DNA of 64,000 nucleotides from Deinococcus humi (lineage in GTDB: Bacteria; Deinococcota; Deinococci; Deinococcales; Deinococcaceae): the NCBI RefSeq assembly GCF_014201875.1, contig NZ_JACHFL010000002.1, forward strand, positions 1-64,000. The letters are read 5' to 3'. The translations under genes and the position numbers were made by a program. The first letter of the stretch is position 1. Each line of letters begins with the position of its first letter. The notes beneath the pieces were generated by a model. It searched no databases. It saw nothing but the letters and a program-made list of their open reading frames with translations, and was not told where the DNA came from. This document shows positions 54,392-64,000 of this stretch, piece after piece.

Positions 54392-54472
54392 TCCGTTGAA
54401 TCGTGCCTGCGCTGCGCCGGCTGGCTTTGCCAGCTACATTTCTCCGTCCTCTCGCCGCTAAAGTAGGTTGCC

Positions 54473-55711
<1,239 letters not shown>

Positions 55712-55780
55712 AGCCTGATCCTCGATTCCCAGTTGTGCATGTGATGCTTCCTTAATGTCTGCCGCAGGAAGACGACCGCT

Positions 55781-55818
55781 AGAGCGCCCCTGAATGATTG
55801 CTTCAGGGGCGCTCTTCT
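55781..55818 (+). terminator. Terminator after the MFS gene
   Basis: Perfect 14-bp stem AGAGCGCCCCTGAA (55781-55794) with its complement (55802-55815), 7-nt loop, followed by TCTAT. It lies 70 nt beyond the MFS stop. Confidence 0.75.
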
Positions 55819-55954
55819 ATCCTTGCTAAATTCCTGGCGGCTCCGTCACGCCCTGTCAGGGGGGGAGGCTGAGGGGGGATTCGGAGAAGCCCTTTTCCGC
55901 ACTACAATCTCTACAGTCCGGTCCCAAGCCCCATTTTCAGGAGTCGCTATCCCT

Positions 55955-56467
55955 GTGTCCAGTTCTGCCAGCGAAACCCAATCCTCAGTCGTCGCCTATC
56001 AGGTGGGCGTTTTCGCCCTGGTGCGGCAACGCGAGACCTACCTGATCGTCCGCCCCCGCATTCCCCTGTTGCCCGGTGGACTGCACGGCCTGCCAGGCCT
56101 GGTCCTCAATTCGTCTAGCGGGGCCAATGTCGTGGAATCCCAGCTGCGGCGCACGCTGCTGGCCCAGGTTGGGATCTCGGTGGCCGAATTGCGTCTGGTG
56201 GGTTCTCACGCGGGGCGGGGCGTTCAGAACGGCGCGGCAGATGCCCGCCTCAACCTGATCTTCGGCAGCGAGTACTGCTCAGGCATCCTCAATCCCCAGC
56301 CGGAGGAGTTGCTGGGGGCCGATTGGATGGACGAAGCGCAACTGTTCCACGCGGGCGTGCCGGAATACCTGCTGGCTGCCGTCCGTGAACTGGAGACCAC
56401 CGTGGCCCCGGCCAGCCCGTCTGAACCTGTCAGCCGCTTCCCCCGGCTGTTTGGCAGGCAGAAGTAA
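55955..56467 (+). CDS. Nudix-fold protein with degenerate Nudix box
   Basis: 170 aa. The Nudix beta-alpha-beta plan is visible: YQVGVFALVRQRETYLIVRPR, then GGLHGLPGLVLN where a GGxxExGE loop is expected, and VESQLRRTLLAQVGI where REUxEExGU is expected. The catalytic glutamates are replaced (RTLLAQ), so metal-dependent pyrophosphatase activity is unlikely. Deinococcus has many Nudix proteins and some are non-catalytic. GTG start is chosen since CAGGAG precedes it by 11 nt; the longer reading is low-quality. Possibly a binding or regulatory Nudix homologue. Confidence 0.78.
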   Translation: MSSSASETQSSVVAYQVGVFALVRQRETYLIVRPRIPLLPGGLHGLPGLVLNSSSGANVVESQLRRTLLAQVGISVAELRLVGSHAGRGVQNGAADARLNLIFGSEYCSGILNPQPEELLGADWMDEAQLFHAGVPEYLLAAVRELETTVAPASPSEPVSRFPRLFGRQK

Positions 56468-56622
56468 TCCAGGCAGGTCAAGGGGGACAGAAGAAAGGTC
56501 GGTCGTCAGCTGTGGCTTAAAAAGCCTGACTTCCCTTTCGCTCTGTCCCCCGCCTGAAGCTCTGACACAGCCTCGTTTTGAGTGGCCTCCCGGCATCTGT
56601 TGCCAGGAGGCCATGGCCAGCC

Positions 56623-57513
56623 TCAGCGCTCGACCGTGAAGTCCAGGGTCAGGGCTTTGCCCGCGGTCCCACCTGCGAACATCTTCTCGAAGGGGGTCGC
56701 CGTCAGCCGGTGCGTGCCGGGCGCAAAACGGCTGGCGTCGCAGGTCAGGTAATCGCCTTTCTTGCCGCTCTTGTCCTTGGAATCCCCGCACAGGGAAAAG
56801 GGGGCCTCGTTTTCCAGGTAGTCCTTGTTCCCTTTCTGGACAAAGCGCACGCTACGCACGCCACTGCCGACATTGGCCCGTACGTTCAGCCGTGGAGGCA
56901 GCGCGGACAGGCGCAGGCGCGCGCCGGGACGAATGGGGTCAAAGCCAGACACTGGCTGGTTGGTGTCGGCATTAATCAGGGTAAAGCTGGTCACACTCAG
57001 GGCAGGGGCGGGCTGCGCGGCAGCGCTGCGGACCACCGTGTAGGTCAGCGAGGCCGCCAGCCCTGCTGTGCCGGCCCCATTGGCGGCAGCGTAAGGCGTT
57101 GCCAGCAGGCTATGGGCGCCAGGCGCGAAGACGGCGGCCGGGCAGGGTTCAAAGTTGCCTCCATTGTCGTTGCACAGCGAGTATGGGGCGCCGCCTTGCA
57201 GGCGGTAGTTGCCGTTGCCGTCCAGACCGAACCAGACGCTCTTGACCGCGTTGGACACGTTAGCGCGCATGTTCATCCGGGCGGGCAGGCGCGCCAGGTC
57301 CAGGGTCGCGCCAGGCTGAATCGGATCGAAGCCGGGCACCGGCTTGTTGGTGTCGGCGTCAATCAGCGTCAGGCCAGTCACAGTGGCTGGGGCAGTGGGA
57401 TTGACGGTGATGCTCTGCCCCTTAATCGTCTGCGCGGTGGCCACAGGCAGGGTGAAAGCGGTGAGGGTCAGGGTGCCCAGCAGGGCAGCGGACAGGGATC
57501 GGATCTGGAACAT
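56623..57513 (-). CDS. Secreted protein with two homologous repeats
   Basis: 296 aa. Signal peptide (residues 1-27, ending VATAQ) and then two copies of a module of about 120 residues: the first (about 45-170) has LIDADTNKPVPGFDPIQPGA, the second (about 180-295) has LINADTNQPVSGFDPIRPGA. Each continues with a shared LPxRxNxRANV and APxSLC element, a later conserved Cys, and FAPGxHxLxATP. The modules look like Ig-like or carbohydrate-binding beta-sandwiches. Family not recognised. CAGGAG lies close before the ATG. The role is presumably extracellular. Confidence 0.8.
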   Translation of the reverse strand: MFQIRSLSAALLGTLTLTAFTLPVATAQTIKGQSITVNPTAPATVTGLTLIDADTNKPVPGFDPIQPGATLDLARLPARMNMRANVSNAVKSVWFGLDGNGNYRLQGGAPYSLCNDNGGNFEPCPAAVFAPGAHSLLATPYAAANGAGTAGLAASLTYTVVRSAAAQPAPALSVTSFTLINADTNQPVSGFDPIRPGARLRLSALPPRLNVRANVGSGVRSVRFVQKGNKDYLENEAPFSLCGDSKDKSGKKGDYLTCDASRFAPGTHRLTATPFEKMFAGGTAGKALTLDFTVER

Positions 57514-57690
57514 AAAACTCCTGGGAAACGGCGAGATGCCTGGAATAGAGGGAGAGGGGGCCAATCTGTCTTGTTGGGTGTATCCGGCCAGCATGACGGC
57601 TGGCTGACCGAGGGGCACATCTAACGTTCAGCAGGCCTGATCTGCCGTCCACAGAACGTGCAACAACATCCAAAATAAATCCTCAATAAA

Positions 57691-57711
57691 CTTGACATGA
57701 CTACACTCAAG
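57691..57711. promoter_or_regulatory. HAIR-type HspR operator upstream of clpB
   Basis: CTTGACA, 7 nt, then ACTCAAG: the HAIR consensus (CTTGAGT-N7-ACTCAAG) with two mismatches in the left arm. It overlaps the -35 and spacer of the clpB promoter, where bound HspR would block polymerase. HspR/HAIR control of clpB is known in actinobacteria and Deinococcus. Confidence 0.75.
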
Positions 57712-57720
57712 TTTTAGACT
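57692..57720 (+). promoter_or_regulatory. Sigma-70-type promoter of clpB
   Basis: TTGACA (57692-57697), 17-nt spacer, TAGACT (57715-57720). A leader of about 44 nt follows, with AGGAGG 7 nt before the TTG start. One of the strongest promoters in the window. Confidence 0.8.
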
Positions 57721-57770
57721 AGCGACACATTGAACGAGTCTTTTTTTCCCTGTCCCCAGGAGGTTTCTAC

Positions 57771-60329
<2,559 letters not shown>

Positions 60330-60362
60330 ACAATCTGCCCTCCTGGCTGAGCTGAAACTCGT

Positions 60363-60396
60363 GAAGCCCTCCCCCATTTCGGGGGGGGGCTTTTCT
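60363..60396 (+). terminator. Terminator after clpB
   Basis: AGCCCTCCCCC pairs with the following G-run ending GGGCTT across ATTTC, then TTCTGG. The G9 tract makes the stem register flexible. Confidence 0.65.
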
Positions 60397-60464
60397 GGGC
60401 TTGCGGGCGCTTCGCCAACGGTGCCGAAGGCTACCGGGCTCACCGCGATGCGGATCGTGAAGCG

Positions 60465-60878
60465 TCAGCCCCGCGCGTCGATCTGCTGGATGGCCCAGCT
60501 GTTGCCGTCCGGGTCCTTGAAGAACACGAAACCGGAAAAGTTCAGTGCATCGTCGTCCGTGGCGGGGCGCGGGCCTTGCGCGCCCACCAGCTGAATGGAA
60601 CTGACGGTCAGGCCACGTTCAACCAGTTGCGCGTGGGCGGCCCGCAGATCGCCAACCACCAGTTGCAACCCCTGAAGCGAGCCGGGTGCCATCCCGGACA
60701 GTCCCGTTCCAATCACAATGGAACAGCCCGATCCCGGCGGCGTCAGTTGCACGATGCGTCGGTTCTCGCCCATCCGGGTGTCGTGATCGACCTTGAAGCC
60801 CAGCCCGGTTTCGTAAAAGGTGCGGGCGCGGTCAAGATCGCTGACAGGGACCACGACGACTTCCAATGTCCAGTTCAT
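60465..60878 (-). CDS. VOC/glyoxalase-fold protein
   Basis: 137 aa. VVVVPVSDLDRARTFYETGLGFKVD is the standard first VOC module, and GFVFFKDPDGNSWAIQQID the second, with metal-ligand positions partly present. Family includes glyoxalase I, bleomycin-resistance and dioxygenase proteins; no specific function can be assigned. GAGGAG lies 7 nt before the ATG. Confidence 0.88.
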   Translation of the reverse strand: MNWTLEVVVVPVSDLDRARTFYETGLGFKVDHDTRMGENRRIVQLTPPGSGCSIVIGTGLSGMAPGSLQGLQLVVGDLRAAHAQLVERGLTVSSIQLVGAQGPRPATDDDALNFSGFVFFKDPDGNSWAIQQIDARG

Positions 60879-61150
60879 TCATCTCCTCGGTTAACCTTCC
60901 ATCAGTGCAGCCCTCAGAGGCAGTGCTTCCAGGCCTGAAAGGTCTTACTCACGCCTTGATCCGACAGCGCTCCGAGCACCCTGGCGGGACCTCAAAATAG
61001 TGTCAACCCTGCCGCCGGGCTGGAGGGCATCGGAGAGCTGACCGGGGCGTTGAACGCGGCAACTCGTGATTTCAGTCCGGCCCGGTCCAGGCAGGATGGT
61101 TCTTCTTACCCTCCAGCGGTAGAAATTCGGTGACTGTCAGCCTCCGCCCC

Positions 61151-61678
61151 TCAGCTCTCCTGGCGTGCGGTCAGGTGTTCGGCGAGGCGATCCCACGTTT
61201 CCGTAATGCCCTGTAGCATGCCCATGTCCATGACGGTCTTCAGCGCATCCTCGGTGCCATAGATGGAGCGGCTGATCACGTTCGTGCTTCCGTTGACTTC
61301 TTCAAAGGTCAGGATGGCCTGGGTAGTGGGCATGTCGTTGTTGATGCCGCCTTCGGCGTCGGAGAAATAGTCGGTGTAGACCAGCCGTTCGGGGGCCGTG
61401 ATCTCGTCGTAGATGCCCAGCCCCCATGACTCCATGTCGTAAAAGTCGCCCTGCGCGGGGTCCATGCACTTCATGCAGTAGTGCCACCTGCCGCCGGGGC
61501 GCAGATCCACCGTGCAGTGCGTGACCTCCCAGCCACGCGGCCCCCACCACTGGCGGAGATGTTCGGCCTGAGTAAATGCCTCAAACACCAGCTGGCGTGG
61601 AGCCCTGAAGGTACGTTTCAGAACGAGTTCCTTGCCGTTTTCTACTTGTGAGGTCATCGCGGGCACTGTGCTGGTCAT
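61151..61678 (-). CDS. SRPBCC/AHSA1-family protein
   Basis: 175 aa helix-grip fold: VLKRTFRAPRQLVFEAFTQAEHLRQWWGPRGW is the AHSA1-type opening in two blocks, with LRPGGRWHYCMKCMDP, YTDYFSD and TWDRLAEHL at the end. Such proteins are often coupled with ArsR regulators and may bind small hydrophobic ligands. ATG overlapping the upstream stop (ATGA) is chosen, giving strict co-translation with the ArsR-type gene. Confidence 0.9.
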   Translation of the reverse strand: MTSTVPAMTSQVENGKELVLKRTFRAPRQLVFEAFTQAEHLRQWWGPRGWEVTHCTVDLRPGGRWHYCMKCMDPAQGDFYDMESWGLGIYDEITAPERLVYTDYFSDAEGGINNDMPTTQAILTFEEVNGSTNVISRSIYGTEDALKTVMDMGMLQGITETWDRLAEHLTARQES

Positions 61679-62037
61679 GGGGTTTCTCCTTTCCTGGGTG
61701 CGGTTTCGTCTGGCGTGGTGGCGTCCGGCTGCTGAATCTTGTGCAGGTAGTCTTCCAGATTGTCGAAGCGTTCCTCCCAAAGTTCTCGGTAACGGCCTAA
61801 CCAGTCGTCCAGTTCTTGGAACGCCTCTGGGCGTAGCGAGCAGATGCGGCGGTTGGCGCTGGCCTGAACCTCAATCACCCCGGCGTCGCTCAGCACCCGC
61901 AGGTGTTTGGAGGTCTGCGGCTGCCGGAGGTCCAGGCGGGCGGCAATCTCTCCCACAGTCAGAGGTTGCTGGCGCAGCAGCTCCACCATCTGAAAGCGCT
62001 GTGGATCGGCAAGAGCTTGTAAAGTTTCGATGTTCAA
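61675..62037 (-). CDS. ArsR-family transcriptional regulator
   Basis: 120 aa. Winged helix: LQALADPQRFQMVELLRQQPLTVGEIAARL and LRQPQTSKHLRVLSDAGVIEV carry the HTH, followed by a helical tail (WLGRYRELWEERFDNLEDYL). No metal-binding cysteines, so it belongs to the non-metal subgroup typically paired with SRPBCC genes. TTG start: no ATG lies in frame after the upstream stop; an AGGAGG lies 15 nt before it, rather far. A palindromic operator lies in its promoter. Confidence 0.88.
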   Translation of the reverse strand: MNIETLQALADPQRFQMVELLRQQPLTVGEIAARLDLRQPQTSKHLRVLSDAGVIEVQASANRRICSLRPEAFQELDDWLGRYRELWEERFDNLEDYLHKIQQPDATTPDETAPRKGETP

Positions 62038-62077
62038 AAGCTTGACTCATCACCTCCTGTCGTTCTTGCTTGGGATT

Positions 62078-62107
62078 ATTATTCCATATGTGGAATATTC
62101 TTGTCAA
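62078..62107 (-). promoter_or_regulatory. Promoter of the ArsR-SRPBCC operon
   Basis: On the minus strand TTGACA (62107-62102) and AATAAT (62083-62078), 18 nt apart. The spacer contains the palindromic operator, so repression by occlusion is expected. Confidence 0.6.
62080..62097. promoter_or_regulatory. Palindromic operator in the arsR promoter
   Basis: TATTCCA (62080-62086), TATG, TGGAATA (62091-62097): a perfect 7-4-7 inverted repeat lying between the -35 and -10 elements. Its position and the adjacent ArsR-type gene point to autoregulation. Confidence 0.65.
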
Positions 62108-62210
62108 GGCATACAGATTGCATGAAGTGGAGGGCAGTCTGTGGGTGAAGTCCTGTCACACTCACCCTCCCTGCCCTTCGCTCCTCCGTTAAGGTGTTAC
62201 TGCCTGTTTT

Positions 62211-63563
62211 TCACACCTTAGCCGCCTGCCACACCACGCCTACCGCTTCCTCAACGCTCTTAACTCCGGCGTGTCCGTCCAGACCAGGGGGTACGATCAG
62301 CCGTTTGTACCCGGCGCGGCCCGCTTCCTCGGCACGGCGCTGTGAGGCCACGGTGCTACGAACCTCGCCGGCCAGGCCCACTTCACCGAACACCGCCACA
62401 CTGGTTGGCAGGGAGCGGCCGACCACGGCGCTGTACACGGCCAGGGCCACCGCCAGATCCAGGCCCGGATCGGGAACTTTCAGCCCGCCCGCCAGGTTCA
62501 CGTACACGTCCAGACCGCCCAGAGTCAGATCCAGGCGGCGCTCCAGCACGGCCAGGACCACGTCCACGCGACGTGGATCGAGACCCACCACCACGCGGCG
62601 GGCGTTGGGGTAGGGCGTCTTGCTCGCCAGCGCCTGCACTTCCAGCAGCATGGGGCGCTGGCCGTCCACGGTGGCGGCCACCACGCTCCCCGGCACCCCC
62701 ACCGGACGCTCGGCCAAAAAGGCGGCGCTGGGGTTCTCCACGGCCATCAACCCCTCGCCGCGCATCTCGAAGACCCCCAGTTCTCCCGCCTGTCCGAAGC
62801 GGTTCTTGACGCTGCGGAGCAGGCGAAACGCTCCCACGGTTTCCAGAAACACGGTGGTATCCACGATGTGTTCCATCACTTTCGGCCCGGCCACGGTGCC
62901 GTCCTTGGTGACGTGCCCCACCAGCACGGTGGCAGTGCCGGTTTCCTTGGCGGCGCGCGTGAGCATGGACGTGCCGTCCCGCACCTGAGCCACGCCGCCG
63001 GGGGCACCCTCACCCTCCACGGTTACGGTCTGAATGCTGTCCACGATGCACAGTGCGGGCCGGTGCTCGTTCATCAGGGCGGCGATGTGTTCGGCGCGGG
63101 TATCGCGGGTGAGCTGGATGTCGGCCACGACGCCCAGCCGGTCTGCGCGCAGCCGGATCTGCTCCAGCGATTCCTCGCCTGCCACGTACAGGACGGTGCC
63201 GCCCGCCCGCGCCACGCTGTCGGCCACCTGAAGCAGGAGCGTGCTTTTGCCGATACCCGGTTCACCGCCGATCAGAGTGACGCCCCCGGCCACCAGCCCG
63301 CCGCCCAGCACGCGGTCCAGCTCCACGATGCCCGAGGAGGTGCGCGGTTCCTCCCGCCGACCAACGGTGGACAGCGCCGTGAGTTTGCCGCCCGTGATCC
63401 CGCCGTAACCGCCTGCCCCGCCACCACGCGCCTTGCCGCCCGTGACGCTGGGCATTTCCTCCTCAAAGGAGTTCCAGGCCTGACAGTTCGGGCAACGCCC
63501 CAGCGGTTTGGCGGACTGGTAGCCGCAGCTGTTGCAGACGTATTTGGTGGTAACCCTAGCCAT
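62211..63563 (-). CDS. radA: DNA repair protein RadA (Sms)
   Basis: 450 aa. N-terminal zinc finger with CxxC pairs ([21 protein letters not shown]), RecA-like ATPase with Walker [11 protein letters not shown] and VDSIQTV, the RadA-specific KNRFG motif ([10 protein letters not shown]), and a Lon-protease-like C-terminal domain (about 275-450). It promotes branch migration in recombination and contributes to radiation resistance in D. radiodurans. The ATG overlaps the end of the DUF2087 gene by 8 nt. Confidence 0.97.
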   Translation of the reverse strand: MARVTTKYVCNSCGYQSAKPLGRCPNCQAWNSFEEEMPSVTGGKARGGGAGGYGGITGGKLTALSTVGRREEPRTSSGIVELDRVLGGGLVAGGVTLIGGEPGIGKSTLLLQVADSVARAGGTVLYVAGEESLEQIRLRADRLGVVADIQLTRDTRAEHIAALMNEHRPALCIVDSIQTVTVEGEGAPGGVAQVRDGTSMLTRAAKETGTATVLVGHVTKDGTVAGPKVMEHIVDTTVFLETVGAFRLLRSVKNRFGQAGELGVFEMRGEGLMAVENPSAAFLAERPVGVPGSVVAATVDGQRPMLLEVQALASKTPYPNARRVVVGLDPRRVDVVLAVLERRLDLTLGGLDVYVNLAGGLKVPDPGLDLAVALAVYSAVVGRSLPTSVAVFGEVGLAGEVRSTVASQRRAEEAGRAGYKRLIVPPGLDGHAGVKSVEEAVGVVWQAAKV

Positions 63564-63888
63564 TCGTACTGACGCTGATCTCCACCTCATCCGATGATCT
63601 GGAGTCAGTGGCACTCACGCCGGGCCGCCCGTCCGCGCGCCAGTACGCACCGTCGGCGGTGGTCAGGTACTCGCCCTCCAGCAGTTCAGTCAGCAGAACG
63701 GATGGATCTTCCAGGGTGCTGTGATCGGCCAGCACGCCCTCCACCTGGCCCTGGTTGTAGGACACGCCCGGCTCGAACAGGCCCGTCAGGTAATCCAGGA
63801 TCGCCATCTGGTGGGCGCGGCGACGTTTGCTGGGCCAGGCGGTGATGCGCCCGTGTTCGTCCTGAAAGTCGGTGATGCTTTTGGTCAT
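63556..63888 (-). CDS. DUF2087-domain protein
   Basis: 110 aa. [30 protein letters not shown] followed by [11 protein letters not shown], in two blocks, is the DUF2087 pattern, a small winged-helix-like domain of unknown function. TAGCAT (63900-63895) lies 6 nt before the ATG: leaderless layout. Overlaps radA by 8 nt, so it is the first gene of a radA operon. Confidence 0.87.
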   Translation of the reverse strand: MTKSITDFQDEHGRITAWPSKRRRAHQMAILDYLTGLFEPGVSYNQGQVEGVLADHSTLEDPSVLLTELLEGEYLTTADGAYWRADGRPGVSATDSRSSDEVEISVSTNG

Positions 63889-63965
63889 GGCTCCATGCTA
63901 CGCGCTGGGGGCGCGGGGCAGCGGGCCGGGAGGCACAAAGCGGGACGGCTGGCCTGCAGGTGGGC

Positions 63966-64000
63966 CTACAGCACAGCCAGCTTCATGCAGTCCACGTAGA
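63966..64000 (-). CDS. Possible C-terminal end of a further leftward gene (partial)
   Basis: The last bases read Tyr-Val-Asp-Cys-Met-Lys-Leu-Ala-Val-Leu then TAG on the minus strand, which looks like a protein C terminus continuing beyond the window. Eleven codons are too few to assign a family. Confidence 0.35.
   Translation of the reverse strand, partial: YVDCMKLAVL

Noticed and set aside
61871..62107. ATG two bases after AGGAGG at the start of the ArsR region
   Set aside because: Its frame gives a low-complexity product and the spacing to the AGGAGG is too short; the ArsR frame starts at TTG 62037.

Overview
The window is high-GC chromosomal DNA from a Deinococcus-type bacterium. The signs are: a 16S rRNA gene closed directly by its own terminator instead of running into 23S; an HU protein with a lysine/alanine-rich N-terminal tail; a LysW-pathway kinase (LysZ); a HspR-type HAIR operator in front of clpB; and many start codons lying 5-9 nt behind a TANNNT -10 box with no Shine-Dalgarno sequence, the leaderless layout known to be common in Deinococcus. 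Species cannot be fixed from the sequence alone. I saw no insertion sequence, prophage, CRISPR array or tRNA gene, and gene density and base composition look even throughout.

Layout. 1-9 kb: 16S 3' end, CarD/CdnL regulator, HU, a ThiF/MoeB-type E1 protein divergent from a noncanonical PlsY coupled to a large TPR membrane protein, an S1-domain protein, an HtrA protease, and lysZ with two small genes. 9-16 kb: ispH, a secreted phospholipase D-like protein, a fusion of a PlsY-like membrane domain to an acyl-ACP-reductase-like domain, a glycine-zipper protein, pdxY and ddl. 16-25 kb: an OmpR/HisKA two-component pair divergent from a five-gene tripartite efflux operon (two TolC-like proteins, adaptor, ATPase, permease) and a secreted Gly-rich protein. 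25-36 kb: small membrane proteins, an RNHCP zinc-binding protein, a metallo-beta-lactamase-fold protein coupled to purD, rimO, a nitronate-monooxygenase-like flavoprotein, a prepilin peptidase, a lipoprotein, an aldehyde dehydrogenase and mobA. 36-43 kb: a division/cell-wall cluster transcribed leftward as murG-murC-murB-ftsQ-ftsA-ftsZ. 43-53 kb: an aminotransferase, an outer-layer protein, a HisKA/NarL two-component pair, a hydrolase, a DUF2270 protein, a lipoprotein, and an aldo-keto reductase with two epimerases. 53-64 kb: HxlR regulator divergent from a nitroreductase, an MFS exporter, a Nudix-fold protein with a broken Nudix box, a secreted two-repeat protein, clpB, a VOC protein, an ArsR-SRPBCC pair with a clear operator, and radA behind a DUF2087 gene.

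Most notable observations. (1) The PlsY-like/AAR-like fusion at 11728-13413 keeps the reductase Rossmann motif and the conserved active-site cysteine; it could make fatty aldehyde at the membrane, which would suit the alkylamine-containing phosphoglycolipids described for Deinococcus (this link is inference). (2) Short ORFs of 5-30 codons sit directly behind -10 boxes and end on the start codons of lysZ, ispH, the OmpR-type regulator gene and the DUF2270 gene, a recurring layout suggesting leaderless mini-cistrons that couple translation to a gene with no Shine-Dalgarno site. (3) An 11-bp-spaced direct repeat sits upstream of the efflux operon where an OmpR-family activator would bind.
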